Positions 15,226-23,909 of a stretch of 31,257 nucleotides of DNA are shown one piece after another. Origin of the DNA: an uncultured Christensenellaceae bacterium (lineage in GTDB: Bacteria > Bacillota > Clostridia > Christensenellales > Borkfalkiaceae). Location of the stretch: NCBI GenBank assembly GCA_910587625.1, contig CAJUMW010000018.1, positions 1 through 31,257 of the forward strand. Direction: 5' to 3'. A program made the position numbers and the translations under genes. Numbering within the stretch: position 1 is the stretch's first letter; each line of letters begins with the position of its first letter. The notes beneath the pieces are model-generated. The model saw only the letters and a list, made by a program, of their open reading frames with translations, was not told the origin of the DNA and ran no database searches.

Positions 15226-15576
15226 TTACAGCTTTACTCCTATAATATTGACGTTGACCGTATCAACAATCATACCCGTAAATTTTTCGACTTTGTATTT
15301 GACGCCCTCTTTGAGGGATTCGGCAACGGCGTTTATTGATACGCCGTATTTTATGATAACGTTTACGTTAATAAAAATTCTGTCTCCCGAAGTTACGATT
15401 TTTACGCCGCGTCCGTCGGGTTGCTTTTTGAATAAGTCGGACAAAGAGTCGGTCAGGCGCTTTGATACGGTGTCAACGATACCGTAACATTCGAGCGCAG
15501 CATTTTTAGCCACCTTTGCGATGGCTGCATCGGATATTGAAATTTTTCCGTAAATGTTGCTCGTATTAACCGACAT
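15226..15576 (-). CDS. yloU: Asp23/Gls24 family protein YloU
   Basis: A 116-residue Asp23/Gls24 envelope-stress-related family protein, recognisable by ISDAAIAKVAKNAALECYGIV near the N terminus and the alternating INVNVIIKYGVSI strands. The role is poorly defined. The start is placed at the ATG 15576, which has GGGAG 6 nt upstream. An in-frame ATG at 15588 lies before that ribosome binding site and has none of its own. It is the first gene of the yloU-yloV pair and is divergent from rpmB, as in B. subtilis. Confidence 0.88.
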   Translation of the reverse strand: MSVNTSNIYGKISISDAAIAKVAKNAALECYGIVDTVSKRLTDSLSDLFKKQPDGRGVKIVTSGDRIFINVNVIIKYGVSINAVAESLKEGVKYKVEKFTGMIVDTVNVNIIGVKL

Positions 15577-15609
15577 AATATCTCCCATAGCTATATGCTA
15601 CTCTATGAT

Positions 15610-15638
15610 ATTTTAAACTATTTTATTTTAATTTGCAA
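15610..15638 (-). promoter_or_regulatory. yloU promoter
   Basis: TTGCAA (15633-15638), a 17-nt spacer and TAAAAT (15610-15615), with +1 near 15603. Confidence 0.6.
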
Positions 15639-15741
15639 GTATTTATTTGAAATAATAGCAATTATTATATCTATATAATAGGTATTTTTAAAATTATTTT
15701 GCAAAATACTTAAAAATTTAAAACTTATCCCTCATTTTTGA

Positions 15742-15770
15742 TTGATTTTTTTTAAAATGCGTGTTATATT
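15742..15770 (+). promoter_or_regulatory. rpmB promoter with hairpin at +1
   Basis: TTGATT (15742-15747), a 17-nt spacer and TATATT (15765-15770) predict +1 at about 15777. The first 15 transcribed bases form GTCGTT-TGA-AACGAC, a perfect 6-bp hairpin at 15777-15791. Confidence 0.65.
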
Positions 15771-15829
15771 ATTTTAGTCGTTTGAAACGACCTTTATATC
15801 AGCTTTAAATCCCACGGAGGTGAGAATAT

Positions 15830-16012
15830 ATGTCAAGAGTATGCACAGTTTGCGGAAAGGGTCAGACTACGGGTAACAACGTAAGCCACTCCAAAAGGAG
15901 AACGAGAAGAACGTTCAAAGCCAACGTTCAGAAAGTTTCGTATGTCAGCGAAGGTAAAACCGTTACGGGTTACGTTTGCACAAGATGCCTTAAATCCGTA
16001 GAAAGAGCGTAA
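15830..16012 (+). CDS. rpmB: Ribosomal protein L28
   Basis: A 60-residue large-subunit protein. It has the family core GNNVSHSKRRTRRTFKANVQ and four cysteines in two pairs (CTVC at 5-8, CTRC at 51-54), so this is the zinc-binding form. GGAGGTGA precedes the ATG. It is expressed alone from its own promoter and ends in a strong terminator. The divergent rpmB/yloU arrangement is conserved with B. subtilis. Confidence 0.96.
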   Translation: MSRVCTVCGKGQTTGNNVSHSKRRTRRTFKANVQKVSYVSEGKTVTGYVCTRCLKSVERA

Positions 16013-16042
16013 TTTTTTAAATTAGGTTTAAATTAAAAAAAC

Positions 16043-16086
16043 ATAATAAAAAGCTCGTTGCAAAATAGCAACGAGCTTTTTATTAT
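16043..16086. terminator. Bidirectional terminator with a 19-bp perfect stem
   Basis: A 19-bp perfect stem (arms 16043-16061 and 16068-16086) has loop AAAATA and a GCTCGTTGC core. It serves rpmB (plus) and the dipeptidase (minus). Its right arm contains the dipeptidase stop codon (16083-16085). Confidence 0.9.
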
Positions 16087-17024
16087 CCTATAACTTCCTC
16101 AAATACGCGCATAAAATTTAAAGTTGCAAGTTTTTCCAAAACTCGGGGCGGAATTTTGCGTTTTAGAAGATAGCCAAATAGGTTTTGCATTTTTTCGCAT
16201 CCCTCCAACCCGTCGCATTTTGGTATGCCGTCGAAATCCGAACCCAAGGCAATAACGTCCTCTCCGCCGATATCCATTATATGAGCAAAATTTTTATATA
16301 CGCACTCTATCGGCACGCTGCCCAAAAAATCCGCGCAAAAGTTTACGCCTATCACTCCGCCGCAGTCGGCAATTTTTTTAATTTGCCCGTCGGTTAGGTT
16401 TCTCGATACGTCCAGCACGCTTTGCGTGTTCGAGTGACTTGCCACGACGGGGATTTTTCTGTTTTCAAGAATTTCGTCCGCGCCGCCGTCGGAAATATGA
16501 GAAATATCCACTATTATATTATTACCGTCGAGCATTTCCGCAACCTCGCGGCCGAGCGGTTTAAGCCCTCGCGCTTCCCTTAAAGAAAAGTCGGGAATAC
16601 CGCCGACAAACTTCAAATTGGGATAAGCGAGCTTATTTTCGTAATTCCAGACAAGCGAAGCCATTTTTACGCCCGCTTGTTTGAGGTTTTTAACATAGTC
16701 GGGACTCGGTAAAAAACCCAGGTTTTCAACGGTCAGAATACAGCCGATTTTGCCGTCGCGCTCAGCAACGGCAAAATCGGCTGTGCAATCTATTGATTTT
16801 ATACGGCTTTCAAAATGTTTAAGGGCGTTTTTATAATAGTCAAGATACACGTTAAATTTTTCAAACGCGTCTTTGCCCTCGGTAAAAATTGCAAAGCATT
16901 GCGCTTTGCAACCGCTTGATTCAAGCTTTGTCAAATTTACCTGCAAACTTCCGCCGTCGAGGTCGAGCCCGTTATCCTGACACACGGTAAACGTGTCACA
17001 GTGCATATCGATATACTTTATCAT
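16083..17024 (-). CDS. Membrane dipeptidase-type metallohydrolase (peptidase M19)
   Basis: A 313-residue protein of the M19 renal dipeptidase family, which hydrolyses dipeptides with a dinuclear zinc centre. Ligands are visible in order: H8 and D10 in DMHCDT, bridging E100 in LTVENLGF, H176 in DISHISD, H197 in ASHSN, and D263 in LGSDFDG. There is no signal peptide, so it is likely cytoplasmic. Its ATG overlaps the TGA of a 22-codon spoVM-like ORF (ATGA) and has no ribosome binding site of its own, so translation is probably coupled. In B. subtilis no dipeptidase gene occupies this place. Confidence 0.9.
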   Translation of the reverse strand: MIKYIDMHCDTFTVCQDNGLDLDGGSLQVNLTKLESSGCKAQCFAIFTEGKDAFEKFNVYLDYYKNALKHFESRIKSIDCTADFAVAERDGKIGCILTVENLGFLPSPDYVKNLKQAGVKMASLVWNYENKLAYPNLKFVGGIPDFSLREARGLKPLGREVAEMLDGNNIIVDISHISDGGADEILENRKIPVVASHSNTQSVLDVSRNLTDGQIKKIADCGGVIGVNFCADFLGSVPIECVYKNFAHIMDIGGEDVIALGSDFDGIPKCDGLEGCEKMQNLFGYLLKRKIPPRVLEKLATLNFMRVFEEVIG

Positions 17025-17089
17025 TTTCGTACAAAAATTTTCAAAATCTTTCTTATCGGTTTAGGCGGTTTAATGCAGATTACGGTCAT
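17021..17089 (-). CDS. spoVM: SpoVM-like 22-residue peptide
   Basis: ATG at 17089 is preceded by AGGGGGAGAGT, and the 22 codons end in TGA overlapping the dipeptidase ATG. The peptide is cationic and amphipathic. Aligned without gaps to the 26-residue B. subtilis SpoVM, it keeps I6, K7, P9, K10 and I15, and has similar residues at 12 (I for L), 16 (L for V) and 17 (K for R). SpoVM marks the forespore membrane by recognising its curvature and recruits the coat ATPase SpoIVA; P9 is a key residue. In B. subtilis spoVM lies between rpe/thiN and rpmB, the same neighbourhood as here. Four residues are missing at the C terminus relative to B. subtilis. No clear sigma-E promoter was found. Confidence 0.72.
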   Translation of the reverse strand: MTVICIKPPKPIRKILKIFVRK

Positions 17090-17150
17090 ACTCTCCCCCT
17101 GTCTGAATTTTCAGCAAAAAGCTATTATTACATAATATGCGATAAAAAAA

Positions 17151-17816
17151 TTATTTGCGCAAGTCGGATATAGTCTTTTTCATATCGCTTGACTTGAACA
17201 CAGTCGAGCCCGCGACAAGCACGTTTGCACCGGCGGCAATAATTTCCCCTGCGTTTTCAAGCGTCACTCCGCCGTCAATCTCTATATCCATATCTCCTCT
17301 GCCTATCTCGCGCGCGTAATTTCTGGCTTTTTTTATCTTTTCAATGACGTCGGGTATAAACTTTTGTCCGCCGTACCCCGGAAAAACCGACATAAGCAAA
17401 ACCATATCGCACAAACCGAATACGGGGAAAATATTTTCAACGGGTACGTCGGGGTTCACAACCGCGCCGCACTTTACTCCGTAGGATTTTATGAGTTCAA
17501 GCGTTTCCTTTAAATATGTCTGAGAAATCTTCGCGCACGCGCCGTAATGCACGGTAATTATATCCGCACCTGCTTCCGCAAAAAACTTTACCTGCGTCTT
17601 GGGGTGTTCTATCATAAGGTGCGCGTCGAGCGGCAATTTTGTAAGCGGACGTATATTTTTAATCATCTGTCCGCCGAAAGTTATCGGTTCGACAAAGCTT
17701 CCGTCCATAACGTCGCAGTGTATCAAATCGGCGCCGCACGCTTCAAGCTTTTTAATTGTTTCACCCATTACCGAGAAATCCGCCGAAAGTATCGACGGAG
17801 CTATTTTTATTTGCAT
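17151..17816 (-). CDS. rpe: Ribulose-phosphate 3-epimerase
   Basis: A 221-residue TIM-barrel enzyme interconverting ribulose 5-phosphate and xylulose 5-phosphate in the pentose phosphate pathway. Visible are APSILSADF (6-14), the metal ligands H33 and D35 in IHCDVMDG, H66 in DAHLMIEHP, and the catalytic D181 in IEIDGGV. GGAG precedes the ATG, 5 nt after rlmN. It is the last large gene of the housekeeping operon; the spoVM-like ORF follows after 61 bp. Confidence 0.96.
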   Translation of the reverse strand: MQIKIAPSILSADFSVMGETIKKLEACGADLIHCDVMDGSFVEPITFGGQMIKNIRPLTKLPLDAHLMIEHPKTQVKFFAEAGADIITVHYGACAKISQTYLKETLELIKSYGVKCGAVVNPDVPVENIFPVFGLCDMVLLMSVFPGYGGQKFIPDVIEKIKKARNYAREIGRGDMDIEIDGGVTLENAGEIIAAGANVLVAGSTVFKSSDMKKTISDLRK

Positions 17817-17821
17817 ATGTA

Positions 17822-18874
17822 TTACTCCTGATTGTTGTCGTCTAAATAACTCGCCCTAAGCTGTCCGCACGCGCCGCCTATGTCCGAGCCTATCTGTCTG
17901 CGCAGCGTTGCAGAAAGTCCGCCTCGCTCCAAAAGCCCCAAAAATCTATACGCCTGCTTTTGCGTCGTTGACTTTAACGACCTCTCTTTAACCTCGTTAA
18001 GCCTTATTAAATTGACGTGGCAAGGTCTGCCGGACAAAAGTTTAATAAGCCTTTCAGCGTGCTCGGCGTCGCAATTTTCCCCTGAAATTAGTGAATATTC
18101 GAAGATATAGCGCCTGCCCGTCTTTTCAAAATAGTACTCGCACGCCTTTAAAATTTCCGAAATTGTATATTTTTTTGCAATGGGCATAGTGCGCGCCCTG
18201 CCCTCGTCCGTCGTTTGGTGCAGAGAAATTGTGAGATTTATAGGAATTTCGGCGTCGGCAAGTTGATAAATTTTCGTCACGATGCCGCAGGTCGACAGAG
18301 AAATATTTCTTGCCGAAATATTTATGCCCTGCGGCGCGGTTACGTTTTGTAAAAATTTAAGCGTTTGGTCATAGTTGTCCAACGGCTCTCCGCTGCCCAT
18401 AAGCACTATGTTTGTTACTTCGCGCTCTTGCATTGTTCCGCCGTGCAGCGCGTTTACGACGAGTACTTGCGACAAAATTTCCCCCGAGGTCAAATTGCGC
18501 ACAAGTCCGCCTAGCGTGCTTGCGCAAAACTTACAGCCCATACGACAGCCGACCTGCGTTGAAACGCATTGTGTGTTGCCGTACTTATATTTCATAAGCA
18601 CGCCTTCTATAACATTGCCGTCGTACAGCCCGAAAAGATATTTTTCCGTTCCGTCCGCCGATTTGAAGGTTTTAATAATTTTAATAGGCTCGTCGACGTA
18701 CTCGCTCAAAAGCCTGTCTTTTAACTGTTTGGGGACGTTTATTTTCGAAATCGGCTTGCCCTGCATGAGTCCCGTATAAAGCTGTTCGGCGCGGAACTTT
18801 TTTTCTCCCAGACTTTCGACAAGTGCGGAAAGCTGCGTATATGATAAGTCCTGTAAAATCTTTTTTTCAAGCAT
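17822..18874 (-). CDS. rlmN: Dual-specificity rRNA/tRNA adenine-C2 methyltransferase
   Basis: A 350-residue radical SAM enzyme that makes 2-methyladenosine at 23S rRNA A2503 and tRNA A37. The cluster ligands are C110, C114 and C117 in GCRMGCKFC, and the C-terminal catalytic cysteine is C336 in GGACGQL. AAGGAT lies 11 nt before the ATG. In B. subtilis prpC, prkC and rsgA lie between rlmN and rpe; here rpe follows directly after 5 nt. Confidence 0.95.
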   Translation of the reverse strand: MLEKKILQDLSYTQLSALVESLGEKKFRAEQLYTGLMQGKPISKINVPKQLKDRLLSEYVDEPIKIIKTFKSADGTEKYLFGLYDGNVIEGVLMKYKYGNTQCVSTQVGCRMGCKFCASTLGGLVRNLTSGEILSQVLVVNALHGGTMQEREVTNIVLMGSGEPLDNYDQTLKFLQNVTAPQGINISARNISLSTCGIVTKIYQLADAEIPINLTISLHQTTDEGRARTMPIAKKYTISEILKACEYYFEKTGRRYIFEYSLISGENCDAEHAERLIKLLSGRPCHVNLIRLNEVKERSLKSTTQKQAYRFLGLLERGGLSATLRRQIGSDIGGACGQLRASYLDDNNQE

Positions 18875-18890
18875 TGCCGATATAATCCTT

Positions 18891-20111
18891 TTACGATTTT
18901 TTAAAGCCCGTCAAATAGAACCCAACGCCCTGCGATATGTGCGGCAAGAACTGCAAGCCGTAGGGCGTTTGCCTGTGTTCTAACGCGGATTGGGGTTTAT
19001 TTAAGGCATATTCGGGGTGCAATTTTAAAAAGTTGAATGCTACAGTGTCGTTTTCTTCGGGCAAAACAGAGCAAGTGGAGTAATAGAGCATTCCGCCGCT
19101 TTTGACATAGCGCGAACAATTTTCCAAAATTCGAAGCTGTATTTGACCGAGCGCCGCAATATCCTCTTCCCGTCTGAAAAGCTTTATATCGGGATTTTCG
19201 TTTATGACGCCCGTTCCGGAACAGGGCACGTCGCACAAAACCGCGTCGAAGCTCTCCTCAAATTGAGGATTGAACTGTGAGCTGTCGGCTTGCATTGCCG
19301 ACACGTTTTTTACGCCCATTCTCGCTACATATGAATTGATAAGGTCAACCCTGTGCCCGTGCAACTCGCAAGAGGTCACGCTTTTGCATTTTTCGGAAAG
19401 CAAAACCGACTTTCCGCCGGGCGCAGCGCAGGCGTCCAAAAGCCGTTCGCACGGGGATATAGCCGAGCAAATGGCTATTGAGCCCAATGATTGAAAGGTA
19501 TAGTCACCTGCAAAAAAACCTTCGTCGCGTACAAAATTTTCAAAAATATACACGCCTTTAAACGGCGTATTTTTGCGAGGCTTGTCCGCATATTTTTCCT
19601 CGTCACGCACAAAACGCACGCAGATGCCCTGCGACGGAGCGCATAAAATTTCCCTTGCCTCACCCTTGTACGAGCGACGCAATTTTTTGACAAGCCACAG
19701 CGGACTACTGCATTCAATTGCAATTCTTTCGTCGGTTTTTTCGGGCAAAGGCGGCAATTTATAGCTACGCAAAAAAGCGTTCACAAATCCCGAAGCGCCC
19801 TCTTTACCCAGCTTTTTTGTGAGATTTACGGCAAAATCAACGACCATATAGTCGTGCTTTTGCATAAATTCCAGCATATACAGCGCAATTTTAAGTATTA
19901 TCTTTATGGCGGCTTTGGGCGCCTTTTTCGAGTTTGCCCCTATAATATGCTCCAAATAAAGGTCTTTTTCAAGCACGCCGTAACATATTTTTACCGTTCG
20001 GGACTTGTTTAAAGGCTCTACCGCCGTTTCAGCAATTGCCTGCTTTAAATATTTGCCCCCGCAATATACCTTAGTTAAGACGAAATACGCGTCGCACAGA
20101 GGGTTAGTCAA
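18891..20111 (-). CDS. rsmB: 16S rRNA (cytosine-967-C5) methyltransferase
   Basis: A 406-residue protein with an N-terminal NusB-like RNA-binding domain (about 1-130) and a C-terminal SAM methyltransferase domain: DACAAPGGKS (227-236), CDVPCSGTG with C297, and YSTCSVLPEEN with catalytic C347. The apparent start is TTG at 20111, overlapping the end of fmt by 8 nt, with AAGGTGG upstream. No alternative ATG occurs before residue 79. Confidence 0.93.
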   Translation of the reverse strand: MTNPLCDAYFVLTKVYCGGKYLKQAIAETAVEPLNKSRTVKICYGVLEKDLYLEHIIGANSKKAPKAAIKIILKIALYMLEFMQKHDYMVVDFAVNLTKKLGKEGASGFVNAFLRSYKLPPLPEKTDERIAIECSSPLWLVKKLRRSYKGEAREILCAPSQGICVRFVRDEEKYADKPRKNTPFKGVYIFENFVRDEGFFAGDYTFQSLGSIAICSAISPCERLLDACAAPGGKSVLLSEKCKSVTSCELHGHRVDLINSYVARMGVKNVSAMQADSSQFNPQFEESFDAVLCDVPCSGTGVINENPDIKLFRREEDIAALGQIQLRILENCSRYVKSGGMLYYSTCSVLPEENDTVAFNFLKLHPEYALNKPQSALEHRQTPYGLQFLPHISQGVGFYLTGFKKS

Positions 20112-21021
20112 GGATATCGCCCACCTTGATTTTTCTGCCGTTTACAAAGTCGCAAGCTCGCATTTTTTTCGAACCCGAAGCCTGTAACTCGGTTATAACA
20201 ATTCCGCCGCCGTTGCATTTAACGGTAATACCATTTTTGTCGGCTTTGACGACCTCTCCTATTTTGCCGTCCTCAACCTCGCATTTTTCACAGTCGTATA
20301 TATTGAGAATATCTCCGTTAAGATTACAAAAAGCAACGGGTTCGGGGCTGTAAGCCTTAATTAAACGGCATATATGTTGGGGGGAATTGTCAAAATTAAT
20401 CTTACCGTCGCACTTTGAAATTTTTTTGCAGTAAGTTGCGGAAGCTTCGTCTTGCATCAAAAGCTGACAGTCTCCATGCTCTAAAAGTTCGACAGCTTCG
20501 ACAGCCGCTTCCGCTCCGAGTTGCGACAAGGCTTGGCAAAGCTCTCCGTACGTCATACTGCCGATTTCGCACCTCTTGACAAGCAACATATCCCCCGTAT
20601 CCAAACCCAACTGCGTTTTCATAACGGTTACGCCCGTATGCGTTTCCCCCGATAAAATTGCGGACTGAATGGGGGACGCGCCGCGGAACTTGGGAAGAAG
20701 CGATGCGTGAATATTCCATACTCCGCCCGAAAAACAGTCTAAAACCTGTTGGGTAAGAATTTGCCCGTAGGCGCAAGTTATCATTATATCCGCGCCAATC
20801 TCTTTTAAAGTTTGAACGTTATCGCGGATTTTTACAAAGTCGTAAACGGGAATGTTTTGCACTGAGGCAAACGCCTTGACGGGCGTTGGTGTCAAAACTT
20901 TTTTTCTGCCGACGGGTTTGTCGGGCTGGGTTATAACGGCAACTACGTTTTTACCGCATTGTAAGAGCTTTGAAAGCACGGGCACGGCAAACTCGGGTGA
21001 ACCGGCAAAAATAATTTTCAT
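20104..21021 (-). CDS. fmt: Methionyl-tRNA formyltransferase
   Basis: A 305-residue enzyme that formylates initiator Met-tRNA using 10-formyl-THF. The catalytic set is visible: N103 and H105 in WNIHASLLPKFRGASPI, and aspartate in LDTGD (141/144). A C-terminal OB-like domain follows. GAGG precedes the ATG. It is cotranscribed with def, 12 nt upstream, the enzyme that later removes the formyl group. Confidence 0.96.
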   Translation of the reverse strand: MKIIFAGSPEFAVPVLSKLLQCGKNVVAVITQPDKPVGRKKVLTPTPVKAFASVQNIPVYDFVKIRDNVQTLKEIGADIMITCAYGQILTQQVLDCFSGGVWNIHASLLPKFRGASPIQSAILSGETHTGVTVMKTQLGLDTGDMLLVKRCEIGSMTYGELCQALSQLGAEAAVEAVELLEHGDCQLLMQDEASATYCKKISKCDGKINFDNSPQHICRLIKAYSPEPVAFCNLNGDILNIYDCEKCEVEDGKIGEVVKADKNGITVKCNGGGIVITELQASGSKKMRACDFVNGRKIKVGDILD

Positions 21022-21033
21022 TGTTACCTCGCT

Positions 21034-21498
21034 TTAATTTTCGGGCGGTAAGTCGTACACTTCTTCCGCACAATCGATATATAGTTTTCCCTCGAGGTGG
21101 TCAAGCTCGTGACACACGGCGCGCGCAAAAAAGCCCTCTGCCGTAAGCTTATGCTTTTTGCCCAGCCTATCGCGGTATTCCACCTTTACTTTATAGGGCC
21201 GCTTTACCTTGCCTTGCTTGCCCTTTACCGAAAGGCAGCCCTCTTCCCCAAACTGCTCTCCCTTTTGAGAGATAATTACGGGGTTTATAAACTCGAAATA
21301 CCCCTCTTCAACGTCTATTACAGCCGCCCTTATACCAAGCCCTATCTGCGGTGCGGCAAGTCCTGCGCCGTTTTCAAAGCGGACGGTATCCTTCATATCG
21401 TCCAAAATTGCCCAAAGCTCGGCGTTGAAGTTCTTGATTTCGGTACATTTTTTTCTTAAAACGGGGTCGCCGCTCTGAACGACGTATCTTTTTGCCAT
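21034..21498 (-). CDS. def: Peptide deformylase
   Basis: A 154-residue metalloenzyme that removes the N-formyl group from new proteins. Motif I GAGLAAPQIG (44-53), motif II EEGCLS (85-90, metal ligand C88) and motif III HELDH (130-134) are intact. GGAGG precedes the ATG. It sits between priA and fmt, as in B. subtilis. Confidence 0.97.
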   Translation of the reverse strand: MAKRYVVQSGDPVLRKKCTEIKNFNAELWAILDDMKDTVRFENGAGLAAPQIGLGIRAAVIDVEEGYFEFINPVIISQKGEQFGEEGCLSVKGKQGKVKRPYKVKVEYRDRLGKKHKLTAEGFFARAVCHELDHLEGKLYIDCAEEVYDLPPEN

Positions 21499-21515
21499 AC
21501 AGCCTCCAATTGAAA

Positions 21516-23687
21516 TTAACTTAAATTTGTGGGGTTTTCCTCAACATACACTAAAACGTCGTTTGAGGTGCAGTTTAAGGCAATATCGTAAATTCTTTCA
21601 AGCAGCCTGTCCGATTTGAGGCGCATAAGCACCTGATAACGGTACTTGCCCTGCAACCTTTTGAACGGGGAGTGCATTCTGTTGAAAAATATAAACTCGT
21701 CGGGATATTTCTTTTGCATTTCTTCAACGGCAAAATAAACTTCTTTAAGCTTTTCGACGGTGCGCTTTTCGTCGGTGCCCGTCACCATTACCCGACAAAT
21801 AAGAGAATACGGGGGGAAGAAAGTTGTCTTTCTCAACCTGACTTCGTTTTCGAAAAACCCCTTGTAATCATAATTTACCGCATAGCGCAAAATATAATTT
21901 TCGGGGCAGAAAGTCTGCAATACCACCTTTCCGCTTGCGTCGGCGCGTCCGCTTCTGCCGGAAACCTGAGTAATAAGCTGAAAGGTGCGCTCTCCGCTTC
22001 TGTAATCGTCGAAATAGAGGCTCATATCCGCATCGAGTATTCCGACAAGCGTGACCGACGGAAAATCATGCCCCTTTGCAATCATTTGCGTTCCGACAAG
22101 TATGTCAGCCTCGTGCTTTGAAAATTTGGACAAAATTTTATAGTGCCCGTCTTTGCCCGAAACGGTATCGTTGTCCATTCTCAATATCTTTGCCTGCGGA
22201 AACAGCTCGTTCAAGTCCGCGACCACGCGCTGCGTACCCGTTCCCGAATAGCGGATATGTGTGCCGCCGCACTCGGGGCAGGCGGAAAGCATTCTGTACT
22301 TTGCGCCGCAGTAGTGACATTTGAGGCAATTTTCCTCGCTGTGATATGTCAATGTAACGTCGCAGTTTTCGCATTTTGCGACATAGCCGCAGTCACGGCA
22401 GATAACTTTTTGCGAGTAGCCGCGTCGATTCAAAAAAATTATCGCTTGATTTCCGCTTAAAAGGGTGTTTTCAAGCTCCTCCCTCAACGCGGCGGAAAAC
22501 GCCGAGTTATTGCCGCGCTTGACTTCCTTGCGCATATCCGAAATTATGACTTCGGGCATCGGTTTTTTATTAATGCGTTCGGGCAAGCTAATTAAATTAT
22601 ATCTCCCCTCGCTTGCCTCGATAAAGCTTTCGACAGACGGGGTTGCACTGCCGAGCACCAATTTACAGCCGTTATTTTCGGCGCGGAGTTTTGCTATCTC
22701 TACCGTTGAATAGCGAGGCGCGGTTTCGCTAAGATACGACGGGTCGTGCTCCTCGTCAATTATTATAACGCCGAGATTTTCAAGCGGAGCAAAAATTGCG
22801 CTGCGTGCGCCTATAGCTATTTTAGCTTCTCCCGAGCGCAACCGCCACCACTCGTCAAACTTTTCTCCCGCGGAAAGTCCGCTGTGCATAATGGCAGCCT
22901 CTCCCTTAAACCTTGCGCGAAGCTGCGCAAGCATTTGGGGAGTAAGCGAAATTTCGGGGACGAGAAAGATAGCCGTTTTTCCGTCTTTTATTGCCGAAGC
23001 GATTAGTTGCAGATATATTTCCGTTTTTCCGCTGCCCGTGACGCCGTGAATGAGATTGACGGTTTGCGCAGAGTTTTTTATGCTTTCAATGGCCTCGCGC
23101 TGTGCAAAGGTCAAAGTTTTAGGCTCGTCGCCAAAGCCCAATCCCTCGAAGGGGTTGCGTTTCATTTGCCGCTTTTCGATTTTCACAGCGCCCTTTTCGA
23201 CAAGCGAGTTTACCGCGCCTCTGCCGTATATTTTGCAAAGGCGGGTATAGTCATATTCTTTTTCCGACTTTATAAAATCGAACGCCGCCTGTTGATTTTT
23301 TGCGGATTTGAAAATTTTGACTTCCATATTGCCAAACACGGCGTATTTTTTAAACGCCTCGCGCACCTTGCCAAGCCGCATTTCTGACGGCAAAAACAGC
23401 CGAAGCGACAGAGCTTTCGGCACTTTATAGCGTGAAGAAATGCGCTCCATCAACGAAAAACATTCGGGAACGAGCGCAGGTAATTCATCAAACACTTCTG
23501 CCACGGGCTTGATTTTTTCGGGAGGGTAGTCGGATTTATCCGAAACGCCGATTACAAAGCCGTCGATAAGTCTGCCGCCGAACGGCACCTTGACGCGACT
23601 GCCGGTTTTTACGCAGTCCGAACAGGAGTATTCAAATATTTTGTCCACAACACTGTGGGCTATGTCGACAATAACTTGTGCGTACAA
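21516..23687 (-). CDS. priA: Primosomal protein N', replication restart helicase
   Basis: A 723-residue SF2 helicase that reloads the replisome at collapsed forks. Walker A GVTGSGKT (215-222), DEEH (311-314) and LGSATPS (345-351) are followed by eight zinc cysteines C430, C433, C439, C442, C457, C460, C470 and C473. The start codon is TTG, 6 nt after rpoZ, with AAGGA inside the rpoZ end as the ribosome binding site. The coaBC gene that lies before priA in B. subtilis is absent. Confidence 0.95.
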   Translation of the reverse strand: MYAQVIVDIAHSVVDKIFEYSCSDCVKTGSRVKVPFGGRLIDGFVIGVSDKSDYPPEKIKPVAEVFDELPALVPECFSLMERISSRYKVPKALSLRLFLPSEMRLGKVREAFKKYAVFGNMEVKIFKSAKNQQAAFDFIKSEKEYDYTRLCKIYGRGAVNSLVEKGAVKIEKRQMKRNPFEGLGFGDEPKTLTFAQREAIESIKNSAQTVNLIHGVTGSGKTEIYLQLIASAIKDGKTAIFLVPEISLTPQMLAQLRARFKGEAAIMHSGLSAGEKFDEWWRLRSGEAKIAIGARSAIFAPLENLGVIIIDEEHDPSYLSETAPRYSTVEIAKLRAENNGCKLVLGSATPSVESFIEASEGRYNLISLPERINKKPMPEVIISDMRKEVKRGNNSAFSAALREELENTLLSGNQAIIFLNRRGYSQKVICRDCGYVAKCENCDVTLTYHSEENCLKCHYCGAKYRMLSACPECGGTHIRYSGTGTQRVVADLNELFPQAKILRMDNDTVSGKDGHYKILSKFSKHEADILVGTQMIAKGHDFPSVTLVGILDADMSLYFDDYRSGERTFQLITQVSGRSGRADASGKVVLQTFCPENYILRYAVNYDYKGFFENEVRLRKTTFFPPYSLICRVMVTGTDEKRTVEKLKEVYFAVEEMQKKYPDEFIFFNRMHSPFKRLQGKYRYQVLMRLKSDRLLERIYDIALNCTSNDVLVYVEENPTNLS

Positions 23688-23693
23688 GTAAAA

Positions 23694-23909
23694 TCAGTCC
23701 TTGACGTACTTGATTTTTCCGCTTGCTATTTCACGGCTTGCAATGGCAAGTTCCTTTAATATCTCGTTGCCCTTGGGGTTTGAAGAATTTTGTTCTATTA
23801 TCTGTCTTGCCCGCTTTGCCGCAACAACGCAGAGGCAATAACGCGAAACGGGCTGTTTATCCGTGCCAAGCTGTTCTATAAGTAAATCTACGGGGGGTTG
23901 ATTAATCAT
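23694..23909 (-). CDS. rpoZ: RNA polymerase omega subunit
   Basis: A 71-residue protein that helps fold and assemble the beta' subunit. The omega signature SRYCLCVVAAKRARQI (22-37) and the following acidic/basic helix are clear, and the length is normal for Firmicutes. AAAGGAG precedes the ATG. It overlaps the end of gmk by 8 nt. Confidence 0.93.
   Translation of the reverse strand: MINQPPVDLLIEQLGTDKQPVSRYCLCVVAAKRARQIIEQNSSNPKGNEILKELAIASREIASGKIKYVKD

Noticed and set aside
17090..17150. Sigma-E promoter for the spoVM-like ORF
   Set aside because: A GCATATT resembling a sigma-E -35 is present, but no matching -10 lies at the right distance.
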